A DNA stretch of 64,000 bases, from assembly GCA_051453625.1 (NCBI GenBank), contig JBOZIK010000001.1, positions 27,875,854 to 27,939,853 of the forward strand, in the 5' to 3' direction. Source of the stretch: Welwitschia mirabilis. Taxonomy: Eukaryota > Gnetophyta > Gnetopsida > Welwitschiales. Position 1 is the stretch's first letter, and every line of letters starts with the position of its first letter. The position numbers and the translations under genes are program-made. The notes below the pieces were generated by a model. It was not told where the DNA came from, searched no databases, and was given only the letters and a program-made list of their open reading frames with translations. Shown here in pieces: positions 1 to 11,094 of this stretch.

Positions 1-654
1 TTATAGACTAATGGTCCTTGTTTATAAAATAATAAAAAAAATATGACAAATCTAAATTTATCTTTTTTTTAATTCTTATTTATCTATTTGGCCTATGTGG
101 TAAAAAGGAAAAGGTAGAATGTAGAGGATGAAAAGTTTTGATTAATATACATAATCACCCATACACAGTGTTATGTTTTGAGAATTTACTTGACTCTAAA
201 AAAACATGGAGTAAAAATACAAGTAACATACATAGACCTAGAAAGCAAGAGCATAGTTAGTGAAGTCATTTGAAAGAATTGAGGGACAAATAATCATTTA
301 GAATTGGGATGTATGTTAATAAAGATGTATGAAAGAATTTAGGGATATAATAATTGCTTTGAATGTATTACACAACTTTAATGGGTACCTACTAATACTT
401 GGGGGTGTGGTTTTCTAGGGGTATTGGTAGCTTATTAACTAGTTCATCGAACTTTAACATGAATTTTAGGTTCTAACAACAATTCCATAGTGCCAGTACT
501 ATGAAATGAGTAATGAGGATGTACACATGTCACATGTAATCATCTCTAGGAGAAGAATCACCTTTCCAACCTTAAGGGATGCATGCCTAGTAATGGAGTA
601 TGGGTAGTAACAAATTAGAGAATCTTTATAAATTTAAGGTTTAATTATTGATTT
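1..654. other. Unassigned AT-rich sequence
   Basis: I recognise no coding similarity, LTR boundary or RNA gene here. The sequence ends where reverse transcriptase similarity of element A1 starts, near 655-690. Because the protease and gag that should precede that RT are missing, this stretch lies across a breakpoint of element A1 or is other inserted DNA. Confidence 0.5.
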
Positions 655-1838
655 TGGTGCTACATAGTGAGATCATAGTGCTTAAGAAGTTGGAAAGTGA
701 AGAATGTATCTTGATTTTAGAAAATTAAATGAAGTAACTAAGAGAGACCATTGTCCTTTACCTTTTCTTGATCAAATACTTGATAGAATTCAAAGACATG
801 TTTTTTATTAATTTTTTAATGAATATAGTAATTATAATCAAGTTTGTATTACTAGTGAGAATAAGGATAAAACTAATTTTACTTCAAATTTTAGAACTTT
901 TACCTTTAGATGTATTCCTTTTGAACTTTGCGATGCTTTAGGTACCTTTCAACATGTAAAAAAGGGTATTCTTCTGATATATTAGAGTATTTAATTAAAA
1001 TTTTTATGGATTACTTCTCAATTTATGATGAAAACTTTAAACAAATCTTAGAAAGATTAAAAAATATCCTTGATAAATGTATTGGCAGTGGCTTATGTTT
1101 GAGTTGGGAGAAGAGTTTCCTTTTAGTTAATAATGAAATTATATTAGGTCATCATAATTTAAATAAAGGAATTAGAATGGACCCTATAAATGTTAGTATC
1201 ATTAACAACCTAACTTCTCCAACAAATGTAAATCAATTTTAATCCTTCCTTGTTATTATGATTTTTATTATAATTTCCTTCAAGATTATGCTAAAATTTA
1301 TAAACCCCTTCTCTCATTACTTGAAAAAGAAGCTAACTTTAATTGGAAACAATATTTTCAACTTTCTTAACACACTTAAAAATAAAATCTCTTCTGCACC
1401 TATTATAATGTGACCTAATTAGAATAAAAATTTTGAGTTAATGTCTAATGCTAGTAACATTGCAGTGGGTGGGGTTCTTGAATAAAAATATAAAAATGAT
1501 TTTAAGGTTATATCTTATGATAATAAAAATTTTTCTAAGACTCAAATAAATTACACTACTACTAGAAAAAAATATTAGCAATATTCTCTTACCTTCATAC
1601 ACTTAAAATTTTATCTTTTAGGTTTTTATAAGAATGTTTATACTAATCACGTAGTAATTAGATACCTCATGACCAAGAAATATTCTAGTGCTAGATTCAT
1701 TATATGGATCCTTCTAATGTAAAAATTTAATTTAAATATTATTGATAAAGTAAAAAATCATAATAGTGTAGTAGATCATTTATCAAATCTTTCTTCTTCT
1801 CTTGAGAATCTTGTGATTAATGATTCTTTTCCAGATGA
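655..1838 (+). pseudogene. Athila-like gypsy element A1: decayed reverse transcriptase and RNase H
   Basis: Relic of the pol polyprotein that copies retrotransposon RNA into DNA. In frame I read DFRKLNEVTKRDHCPLPF (from about 712), then the segment ending in GTFQ, then FMDYF at the YxDD catalytic box (about 1005-1019), where the second Asp has become Tyr. RNase H follows with ELMSNASNIAVGGVLE near 1433-1480. Stops and frameshifts are scattered, and most stops replace CAA, CAG or TGG codons. The RT motif set fits the OTA clade of Ty3/gypsy (Athila side). The N-terminal part of RT, protease and gag are missing upstream. The order RT, RNase H, then integrase after the N run is canonical for Ty3/gypsy. 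The protein cannot be functional. Confidence 0.85.
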
Positions 1839-1938
1839 NNNNNNNNNNNNNNNNNNNNNNNNNNNNNNNNNNNNNNNNNNNNNNNNNNNNNNNNNNNNNN
1901 NNNNNNNNNNNNNNNNNNNNNNNNNNNNNNNNNNNNNN
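1839..1938. other. Assembly gap (100 N)
   Basis: The pol reading continues across the gap from RNase H (ends NDSFPD) into the integrase N-terminus (starts DEKFL). Comparison with A2 at 15600-15700 suggests very few bases are really missing, so the N run is a fixed-size placeholder. Confidence 0.9.
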
Positions 1939-3262
1939 GATGAAAAATTTTTGGTTATATGTTTTACTCATTCTCCTCCTTCATATGCTGACATTATTAA
2001 TTACTTTATTACCATGAAAACATCACATCATTAAACTAACAATCAAATAAAATCATTTTTCCATAGAATAGGTAATTATGAATGGATAAAGCCATGCCTT
2101 TATCATAGGTGTAAAGATCAAATCATGTAAAATGGTGTATTTGAATGGGAAAAATAAAAGATCCTTAATCTTTGCCATGGTGATATTTGTGGAGGTTATT
2201 TTAGTGGATAGAAAATAGCTATGAAAATTCTTTACTCAAGTTTTTATTAGTTTAATTTTTTTAGGATTTCTTTGATTTTACTAAAATGTGTAATTCTTGT
2301 TAATGTTATGGTAGCATTATTCATTCTTAGAAGATTCCCCTTAAAGCTATTCTTAAATGTGAACTTTTAATTATTGGACAATTAATTTGATAAGCCTTAT
2401 TAAGTCAATTTCTAATGATAAGAATTACATTTCAGTAGTTGTTAATCATGTTACTAAATGGGTTGAAATTATTCCTACTTTTATGAATGATGCTCAAACT
2501 TCTTGTAATTTTTTAATAACTCATATTTGTCGATATTTTGATTTTTCTAGGATTATTATTAGTGATTAAGAAACTCATTTTATTAATCAATTTTTTAGGA
2601 AACTTCTTTTATTTGTTAGAATTGAGCATAAAGTACTTGTGATTATCATCCATAAATAAATGATCAAGATGAAAATGAAAATAGAGAAATAAAGAAAATG
2701 CTATAAAAAATTGTCTCTATTAATAAAAAATCTTGGGCATTTAAGCTTAACAATGTTCTTTACGCTTATCATGCTACTTGGAATAATTCTCTTGGTTTTT
2801 CACCTTATGAACTTGTATATGATAAAATTTTAATTTCATCTGTTAATGTATGTTATAACTCTTATCATTCATCTTATTAACTTAATATTCTAGACTTTCA
2901 TGAGAATTTTAAACATGAATTAGTCCAACTTGATCATCTAGATGAAAAATGTACTTGTACTATACATCATCAACTCATTAACAAAGCCCAAGTTAAGTTC
3001 AAAGATGATAGAAAGTTACTTCATAAAAAGTTTGAATCAGGTTAACTTGTCCTTTTATATAATACTAGAGTACATCTATTACATAACAAGTTAACCTCTC
3101 AATGGTTAAACCCTTATATTATAGAGAAAATACATTCTAATGGCTCTATTAAGATTTTTTACCTATAAACTAAGGAGATTCAAAAAATTAATGAACAAAG
3201 ATTGAAAATATATGAAAAAACTTCTGATGCAATCTTGAACATGATAGAAACAATTCTTTTGG
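1939..3262 (+). pseudogene. Athila-like gypsy element A1: decayed integrase
   Basis: Integrase would insert the cDNA copy into the genome. Visible parts in order: the N-terminal segment YADIINYFITMKT (about 1984-2022) before the HHCC zinc region; the catalytic core with VNHVTKWVEIIPT (2440-2480), where the first catalytic Asp is Asn; IIISD followed by a stop and ETHF (about 2550-2580), with the second Asp kept; then the region ending in PYELVYDK-like sequence near 2800-2825; and the C-terminal segment LLHNKLTSQWLNPYII (3080-3125) that ends in RLKIYE near 3220. The C-terminal pattern ending in an N-x-RLK motif is characteristic of Athila/Tat elements. Many stops come from C-to-T change. Non-functional. 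Confidence 0.85.
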
Positions 3263-5461
3263 AGGTTACCCTCGATAAGCAGAACCTCCATGATATCATT
3301 ATTTGAATTCTCTCTTAGCCTATTCTTTTGATTAATGTTATGATATCACTTAATCATCTTTTAAACATAACTTATGTGTTTACTTTATAAAGTTTCCATA
3401 ACTAGTATTCATACTTGGGCATTTTTATAGTGATAAAATTGGATTTATTTAATCTTAAGATATCCATGTAGCTATAAACTTAATTTTAAAGGAATATTCC
3501 TGGCCTTTTATACTTTTTTTTTTAGTGGTATGAGGTCTTCGATTATTTAAGTGTGTTTTTTTTTTTTTTGGTCTTTTGTCTTACTTATTCACCTTTCTCT
3601 TATTGAGTGTGTAATTATGTAGAAATTATTTGTGTCGAAAAAAAAATACAATATGATGATCATGATCTATTGTATCTATGCTAAAACACATAGTCACCAT
3701 ACTGGGGTAAATGTTTCTAAAAGAAGTCTTTGGTATTATTAATAGCTATGGGAAATCCACTAGGGGATTAGTTGGCCATGCTTTAGAGGTCCTTACTTTT
3801 CTAAATGTAGCTACACTCCCTTTATCATGGAAAGTAGTAATAAAACTTTAAGGTTATAAGATTAGTGATGTTCTTGATGTCATTAGAGGAATTTACTTAT
3901 TTCTTATACTTTTAATATTCCTACATGATTATTTTACTTTTGAGGAATTAGGTGTATTTTGGGGTGTGAGCGGGTAAGTTTATTTTTGAGTAGATTTTAA
4001 TATTATCATATATTATTCTAATAATTTAATCTTTGTTGTTATTATAATTACTAGTTTATTGAATGAAACTATATAAAGTTAATATGTTTTATCATAAATT
4101 TTTACTCAAGTAGTTCTATAATGTATTGTAAGGAAGTTTGCTAGGTTAGAACTAAGGGTATGTAATCTATCTTCTTCATGTTCTTGGTATCCATTTTTGT
4201 TATAATTTTCTTTCATTTTTAATTTGTTATTTCAAAGTCATTTTTGTATTTTTTCATCTGCAACTAGGACCTTATTATTCAGTAATCTCCTTGCTATTAT
4301 TCATGTTATTTCTTTTAAATAACAAGTTGATTTTCTTGTAGCATTTTTATTGGACAATCATATCTTATTCTTCATAATTTTTATGAGTTTTATTTGAGCC
4401 TTTTAAAATTATACATATTTCTAAAATTATTTATCAATTTAGGCACTTTTTTTTTAGTTTTTTTTGATAACTTTCATCCTAGTTAGTATATTTTTTATTT
4501 CCCTATCTTTTAATTGTTTTGCATTTTGATCCTTAGTTTTATTCATTATAGCTCTTCAATCTTTCCAAATTTTTAAAATTTTTAATAAATTCTAATATCT
4601 TTACAATGCTATTTAAGTTTAACTTATTTGATTGACATCTCAACTTTTTATTTCATCATCCATTTCATTATCTAGATAAAATTGGAGGATGATATTAGCC
4701 TTTTTTTTGACAATCATTCTAGGGCTGTCATCTAGACACCGTAACTAGATGGCAGTGTGATAAATTATGTATTAACTTCTTTTTCCTAATTTTTCTCCCA
4801 TTTTCTATTATTTCTTCCCATTCTTTTGAGAGACAATAATGCCCTTAGTCTTTGCCAACATTTTAAATATTATTCTATCCAAATTTGTGAATTAAATTTC
4901 TAGATTTCAATAGATTCTAAAAAATGAGATATGTTTTTTTCCCAATTTTTAAAATTTCTTTTGTTGTTTTTTATCCTTTTGATGTATATTTTCCATGTAT
5001 TATTTTCCATTTTTTGAGTTCTTTAATTAGGAACTTATGAATCTAATTTTCATTTCATATTTTATAAGTTATGATGAATTGTTTGCTTTAAAATAGAATT
5101 AGGTTTTAAGTTTTAAACCTCATTTTATCACAAATAATAAGCCAAAACATAATGATTCTTTAGGAAAAATTGATCAGCAACACATGCTCTACATTTCTAG
5201 TAGATTAGATGTTTCATTTGTGCACTTTTAATTTTTATCTAGTGCCCACCAAATTCCCATGTTATAATTTTTTTGGATATGTTTCAAGCTTTTCTTCATA
5301 CAACTAGGTAATATGGAATGTATTAATACTTTTAAGAAAGGATAGGATATATTTTCACAATTTTATACATTTTAAACTATTTTATGAGGTTATTTCAAGA
5401 ATCTATGTAATGCATTTTAGCTATATTTATTTCATCTCACATAACATATTATGTATTTCAG
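3263..5461 (+). other. A1 long 3' non-coding region
   Basis: Spacer between integrase and a downstream ORF relic. It holds the conserved block at 3690-3840 (listed separately), T-rich runs near 3520 and 3565, and palindromic GATGA/TCATC modules at 4654-4694 and 4711-4758. I see no coding similarity in the rest. Long 3' regions of this sort are known in Athila and related OTA elements. Confidence 0.6.
3690..3840 (+). repeat. Conserved 3'-region block, A1 copy
   Basis: About 150 bases, starting near actggggtaaatgtttct and ending near tttatcatggaaa. It matches three other places in the window on the minus strand: 23200-23400, 36530-36720 and 62270-62460. In all four it lies about 280-440 bases behind the integrase end. 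Function unknown; see findings. Confidence 0.7.
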
Positions 5462-6660
5462 ACCAAGTAGGCCATGCACACATAGAGCTAAATAGGTTAA
5501 GGTTGAGGTTGAAACTATTAAGTAGGATCTAGGCCAATTAGCACCACTGAAGGTCAAGCATGTAGAGTTGATACACCATCCACCTCAACATACTAGAACT
5601 CTTACCATTCAATTAGCTACTGTTTGTGTTAAGAAATATTTTTGGGATTTCATGAGCTAATTAGACCTAGATATAAATTAGAGGCTTATAGATTTATAGC
5701 TTTGGTGGATCTTATATGCATATGCATCTAAGATGATGGAATTTTATGACATAATTCATATAGAGCATTGTCCCGATGTTCATGGCCAGCTTGTGGATAT
5801 GATTAGAGCTATGATTTAGGGCCACAAGGTCATCATTCTTTCAAATTAAATTATAGTAGTAATAGATCTTTGTGGTGTTGGAAGCACTCATATACATTTA
5901 GCCAATGGAATAGAGGAGCATTATACATATGGTATAGTACTAGACATTCTACCCAATTTGATTATGGATACATGAGGTGTTTTAGTTATAGAGTTAAGTC
6001 CTACTTATCAAATGTTTCATGAAGAACTAATTCATTACATCAGTTCATCCTTCCATAATAGTTATGATATGGTGGTGTATCTATAGATTTTAGTAGTGTT
6101 TAGGTAGGGTGAGTAGATGGACTTAGCCACATTTGTCTAGAGGAGACTCAGATCTATGATTGAATCATACTAGCTTTAGACTTTGAGATATTCATGCCTC
6201 CTCTTAGTCATGTTCAAATGATTTAGTATATGTAAGCCTATAGGTAAGCAGTAATTCATGCATAAATAGACTTCATCTTATTACTTATAGGACAAAGACA
6301 TCTAGGTGCCAAAAGATGAAGAAACACATCAGGTATAGAGACCTATGATTTGTACTTTTATAAAGTAGATTTAGATCCTTCTAGTAGAGACTGTAGAAAC
6401 TATTAAAGGGATTATAGACTAAGGCATCTCTACACTAGAGCAGAAGATTTAGATAGCTAAGAGAAGTCAACGCATCTTATAGATAAAGCATAATGTAATG
6501 GTAGATATCCTAAAGATAGTTCAAGTATAGGAATAGGAAATAGTGTATACCATTACGACATCACTTGACCACCATTTCCTTGTAGATCTTGAGCATGCTT
6601 TCTCTTCTTCTCTTACTCTGAGCCTACCTCCCACTAAGAGTTTATCATGACTAGATAAGG
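5462..6660 (+). pseudogene. ORF relic in env-like position of element A1 (unrecognised protein)
   Basis: Between integrase and the 3' LTR there is a readable protein of roughly 390 codons that I do not recognise. It starts in one frame (for example STTEGQACRVDTPSTSTY near 5545-5600, then FLGFHELIRPRYKLEAYRF near 5640-5695). It moves to another frame near 5735 and continues to about 6650 (for example FYDIIHIEHCPDVHGQLVDM near 5742-5800). Nearly all internal stops are TAG, TAA or TGA where CAG, CAA or CGA would fit. The last third (about 6370-6540) is rich in E, K, Q, I and V, like a coiled coil. It occupies the place of the env-like or additional ORF of Athila elements. It could also be a captured gene fragment. 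A general likeness to the plant transposon-associated ORF families is only a guess. Confidence 0.5.
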
Positions 6661-7159
6661 GAATTGACTTTCTATTATTATATTTTTATAACTTCCCCTT
6701 TATGAAAAGTTATGATATATATATATATATATATATAAGTATCATCATGGTGTGTATTGCTAGATTTTATGCATATTTTTATATCATACTTTATGATGAG
6801 GATTATCTATATACACATTTATGTCTTTCATCTACTATACATTTTAGTGGAGAACTATTAATTATCAGTATATTTAATGTCTATCTTTCTAAAATATTTT
6901 TTGCATGCTTCTTTTTTTTAAGAATATTTTTTTAGTCTATCATCCCATCTATCATCTGGATGACAATTAGAATAACAGTATAACGGATTACATTACATAA
7001 GTAAAACATTCCGTTATCTATTTTTGACATTTCTATTTTGCATTCTTAGATTTTTGAGATTATTTTTGAGTTTATTTTACATTTTCCTAGTTTTTATTAT
7101 TAGTCAATTTAATCCATAATCATAGTTATCCACTTGGTTTTTTCAAGAACTGACAAAAC
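6661..7159. other. A1 3' region before the PPT
   Basis: AT-rich non-coding sequence with an AT microsatellite and one palindromic module at 6938-6970. Nothing else is recognised. Confidence 0.5.
6715..6737. repeat. (AT)n microsatellite
   Basis: An uninterrupted run of 23 bases of alternating A and T is seen directly. Confidence 0.95.
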
Positions 7160-7171
7160 TAGTTAGGGGAT
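7160..7171 (+). promoter_or_regulatory. Polypurine tract (PPT) of A1
   Basis: The purine-rich stretch agttaggggata lies directly against the LTR start, where plus-strand DNA priming occurs. Matching PPTs (gtggagggcta, gtggggagcta) sit in the same place in A4 and A5. Confidence 0.55.
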
Positions 7172-7406
7172 AGTTGCACTACCAAATTATATGTATTCAA
7201 TAGGGTATTTTGAGTAGTTTTTATAGGACATTAGACAAGTTTATGCTGAGTTTTATTGATAATGGATATCTAAAGAAAATATCATAAAACATGCAAACTT
7301 CATTACATTTAACAGCATTAGAATCAATTTATAATACTTTCTATCTAAAGAAATAATCATCCAAACAAAGAGGGTAATGAAATACATGGAATACTTTGGA
7401 AAAGCC

Positions 7407-7448
7407 TATCATCCACATCATTGTCTGAACAATGATATGGATGATAGA
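7407..7448. repeat. Near-perfect palindrome in LTR A1
   Basis: Arms of 19 bases (7407-7425 and 7430-7448) differ at one position and enclose the loop ctga. This is the best preserved member of the GATGA/TCATC palindrome family in the window. Confidence 0.9.
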
Positions 7449-7514
7449 AATACTTAAAATAAAAAGGATACTTATTAGATCAATCTGAAAACTAATGTGG
7501 ATCTTATATGATAT

Positions 7515-7558
7515 GACATCATCTTCTATGATATCTAGATGACTAGAAGGATGATACC
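7515..7558. repeat. Second palindromic module in LTR A1
   Basis: An imperfect inverted repeat of the form catcatcttct...tctaga...agaaggatgata. The same module is at the corresponding place in LTR A3 (29855-29898). Confidence 0.7.
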
Positions 7559-8420
7559 TTAGGCAAATACTTCACCAAACTTCATCAAACTCTAGTGATG
7601 TAGCTTGCATCTTCTTATGTGATTGTTAGAATTGTTTATGCATCTATTAGTCTTTTTAGATTTTAGAGTTTATTGATAATAAATATCTCCTCCTCCTTCT
7701 ACTTTGTTCTGTATCTTCTTTTACACTAGAAATTTTTATGACAGGAGATCGAGGGGTTGGATTACATCCATTATTATTACAGAGAGATGTCTTCATTAGT
7801 ATTAGGATATGTATCCTCATTAAGATGCTATTGCTTTATAACATGGATATTGGTTTAATTTTAATTAAAACTTTGTTTTTCTTTTCACATATTTTATTTT
7901 ATGCATTTCACTTATGGTTTATATTGCCTTTTATTCTATGATATCTTCTTTGATAATATAGATCATAAAGACAACCTTTGTTAAAGATAACATTATTAGT
8001 TGATGTGCTTTGCATTCCATTTATTAGATTAACTTGCATTGATTTCACATTCTATTTAATGTACCTAATAGCTTATGTTGATCTTGATCTGGTAAAAACA
8101 TTTTTTTGATTGATCTAGATTACACAGGGATGATCTCTATGATAGGTTGATTTGGTAATCAGATAGAAGTTGCATTTAGTTTATTCTTGCATTTCATGTT
8201 CATAGTATGTTCATGTGATTGTTATTTTCTTCTACTTTAATGATACATAGTATTTCATTTTTGAAATCAATTCTATTTTTTATCACCGATGCCTTTAACA
8301 AGATTATGATTGTGGTTACTTCCATTTATATTAGTGTACTATGTTATGCAAAATATATTTAGTTGTGATTTACAGGATTTATTTGAGAATGTAACATTTG
8401 AAGAAATATGCATTACAACA

Positions 8421-9819
8421 TATACCCATAGAACTCCAAGGTTTTATCTATTTGATAGGTATACTAATAATGAAAACTCTAGGAGACACCCATGCAGTGA
8501 TTTTTAAGATACTATTAATGGCTACTATAGATGTTACTATTTATTCTAGGAGAGGGGTAATAAAAATTAGACTTGGATATTTAAAAAAAAAAAGGTCAAA
8601 CTTTCTAATGCAGTGGTTGTTGAAGAAATGACATAAAACACAGAAGCAAAAACCAATGAAATTCTAACATAGAAAGTTAATTTGATGTTAAATAAATAAA
8701 ATGAGAGGAAATAGAAGTAAAAAGGTTTAGTAGCTAAATAAGTAGAAAAGCCTCCTCTTAAGGAAAGATGAGAATATATTAAGGCAACTTCTTATAAACC
8801 TTTAATCATAAATAGTCATTTAAGTCATTCTTAGAAGAGAAGACTTAAAAGAATGTTAATTAAAAAAGCAACCTTTTCTTAGGATCATATAGATATTAAA
8901 GGAATAGATCCAAAAGTATACGAACATAAAATCTATTTAAACACTTCTATTAAACCAATTTGGCAACCACAAAGAAGATGTAATTCACATATGTAGAAGA
9001 TAATTAAATAAGAAAATTTTAAACTCTTAGAAGTAGGATTCATATGCTCAATATCTAATTTAGAATAGATTAGTCCTATAATAGTTATACAAAAGAAATA
9101 AAATAAATGGAGGATGTGTATAGACTTTAGAACTGGATAAAGAAAACATGAGATTACTCCATGAGCTTCATCTCATAGAAGTAAAGTTGGGTAAGTGAAT
9201 TAGGTTTGGACATGAAGAATTGGTTATATCACATAGATTTAGTTATTATCCTTAGAAGTTATACAATTTTATTAATTATATTTAAAAAAAAATTCCGAAA
9301 CATTATTTAAAAAGCTTTTAGAGGATGGTCAATGATTATGCACATCTTTAATAATTTCAAAAGAGATTGAAATTATTCAAAACGGAATAGAAGTTTCCAT
9401 AAGATAACTCAATAACTTTTTAAATGATACTATAATAATGTTTTATAGGATTTTAAACAAATATAAATCAGATGTTATAGTTTTTATCATGTCCTCTCAG
9501 GATTTTTAGTAGTTATGTTCTTTTAAAGACCAAATTGTTCAAAACATAATTATGTTAAGAGGTAGATTTTCAGATATTTTTTGAAAATTAGAGAATAAAG
9601 ATTTATTTAAGATATGTTTAGTTCCTATAAGGCAAACCTCAAGATTAGAACAACAAATTAGGACAACTTCCAAAATAAAACATGTACCCTAAAGTTCTAA
9701 AATAAAAGGCCTTTTAGCCCTAAAAGAAAGGGAGAAGAATCAATCAAGCCAACAGCTCCTCCATGAGGTAAGGGCCAAGGTAGAAAGGTAGCTTTGGAGT
9801 AGGTAGAAATAAATATCAT
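8421..9819 (+). pseudogene. B-family gypsy fragment (B3): protease C-terminus and RT N-terminus
   Basis: Begins in mid-protease right after the LTR, with KTLGDTHAVIF near 8473-8505 and YSRRGVIKIRLG near 8543-8578, matching the B2 protease at 39838-40074. It continues through the linker to RT, with IWQPQRRCNSHM near 8960-8995, an ISNLE..SPIIVIQKK-like stretch near 9040-9095 and RMCIDFR near 9114-9134. From about 9250 to 9819 I recognise little; the end has a glutamine- and lysine-rich coiled-coil-like stretch (9640-9790). The fragment is cut on the left by LTR A1 and on the right by LTR A2. Its missing protease N-terminal half fits the sequence at 30243-30483. Non-functional. Confidence 0.7.
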
Positions 9820-11070
9820 TGTTATGATGCCAATTTATAGGAATTTCATGTGTATTTTGAGTATTTTTATAGGACATTTATATAGGTTTAGATGTAATTC
9901 TAATGATTATTATGAATTAATAGGATATTCATTGAAACATTCACTTATTATCATATTTAAAGGCATCTCAAGCTTATTCTAATATTTCATCCCTTAAAGG
10001 AAAGATTAACCATGCAGAAGACTAATTTCGCTTTGAGCTAGAAGATAAAGAGGCCTTTTATTCCCTCTGTTGTTCTCACAACACCCAAAATGATAACATT
10101 GCTGATATGGATTGGATTTCTAGATTTGACTATGGAGTTTGAAATTAATGAATGATCTTTTATGATGGGATATCATCTTTATTATCATCCCTATGATACT
10201 TAGAATAACAAATATTTTTATATGAAGGAAAAGACTTATCTTTGTAATGGAGTCATGCGACTCTTGTGAGTTGCTAGAGTTTCTTCTCCAACTCTTAGGG
10301 TTGTGCTTCTAAAACTTCAATGTAAAACTATAAATACCCTCCCTTTCCTTTACTTTAATTTTCATCTTTTATATTGAAAATTCTTGTGATGGAAGATTGA
10401 AGGATAAGAGGTTCATCCAGTAGCTACAAAGAGAAGTTTACCTTAGTATTGGATTGAGTACATTCTATTGAGGTGTTGTTGTTTATGTATAAGTGGATGT
10501 AAAGTTGTTAATTAATTCAATTACTCTCTTCACTCTTATTATGTAAATGTCCCTTATGACTTAAGTTGATTGTGGTTTAGTAATAGCTCTATAGTTTATT
10601 TAGATTATAAGGGCAATCCTTGTTAAGTTTAAGTTTATTATTTTAGATCTTACATTGCATTTTATTCCATTTCCATACTTGCATTACCCATATTGTATTT
10701 GGCATATCTTATAGTTTATATTGATTAGGAATAAGTGATAAACTCTTCCTAATTGGTCTAAGTTATAAGAACTAATTCTTATTACAAAAGGATTGGAATT
10801 CAAATAGAACTCATTACACTTGCATTTTATCCATTGCAATTTATAATCTTCATCTTACATTGCATTGCATTATTATTTATTTTTTATTTACTAAAATGTA
10901 AAAGATAAATACTTTGTGAAATCAATTCTTTAACTTATAGCCTAGTGCCTTCAATACACTATGATATTTAGATTAACTCCCATCTGTACTAGTGTGGATT
11001 TTTGTACAAGTATTATGATTTACATATTTTTCCTAATGACTTAAAAATCATATAAATTTACATGGTAACA
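9820..11070 (+). mobile_element. 5' LTR of Athila-like element A2 (1251 bp)
   Basis: Starts tgttatgatgcc and ends catggtaaca, directly followed by the primer binding site. It shares its start, a promoter TATA box and general plan with the other gypsy LTRs. It carries a palindromic module at 10160-10200. Inserted into B3 sequence; the 5 bases before it are atcat, but the second copy of the target duplication cannot be found because the element's 3' end is missing. Confidence 0.8.
10328..10338 (+). promoter_or_regulatory. TATA box of LTR A2
   Basis: ctataaatacc, followed by a pyrimidine-rich stretch (ctccctttcc). The same element recurs at the matching LTR position in A4, A5 and B2, so it is very likely the core promoter of this retrotransposon family. 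Confidence 0.7.
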
Positions 11071-11094
11071 TTTTGATGTTGTTGCTAGGGAAGG
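11071..11094 (+). promoter_or_regulatory. Primer binding site of A2
   Basis: ttttgatgttgttgctaggg directly abuts the LTR end. It matches the Athila/Tat primer site TTTGGCGCCGTTGCCGGGG except for changes that are mostly C-to-T or G-to-A. This supports both the LTR boundary and the OTA-clade assignment. Confidence 0.8.

Larger units (their letters stand above)
7172..8420 (+). mobile_element. 3' LTR of element A1 (1249 bp)
   Basis: The start was set by alignment with the other gypsy LTRs (pattern TGTTG....CCAAATT.TATG) and the PPT just before it. The end acaaca was set by the target duplication TATAC at 8421-8425. The length of 1249 equals that of the LTRs at 28993-30242, 9820-11070 and 58845-60093. 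It carries two palindromic modules and a decayed TATA region near 7675-7685. It is most like the LTR at 28993-30242, with roughly 80% identity by eye over the first 550 bases, and probably belongs to the same original element. Confidence 0.75.

Noticed and set aside
6702-6935. Short hydrophobic open frame after the AT microsatellite, like a membrane peptide
   Set aside because: Hydrophobicity comes from T-rich DNA and the repeat; it lies at the end of the decayed ORF relic and has no independent support.
7407-7448. MITE or foldback transposon insertion
   Set aside because: The module sits at the same position in several LTRs, has no visible target duplication and occurs in pairs with constant spacing, so an LTR-own structure is more likely.
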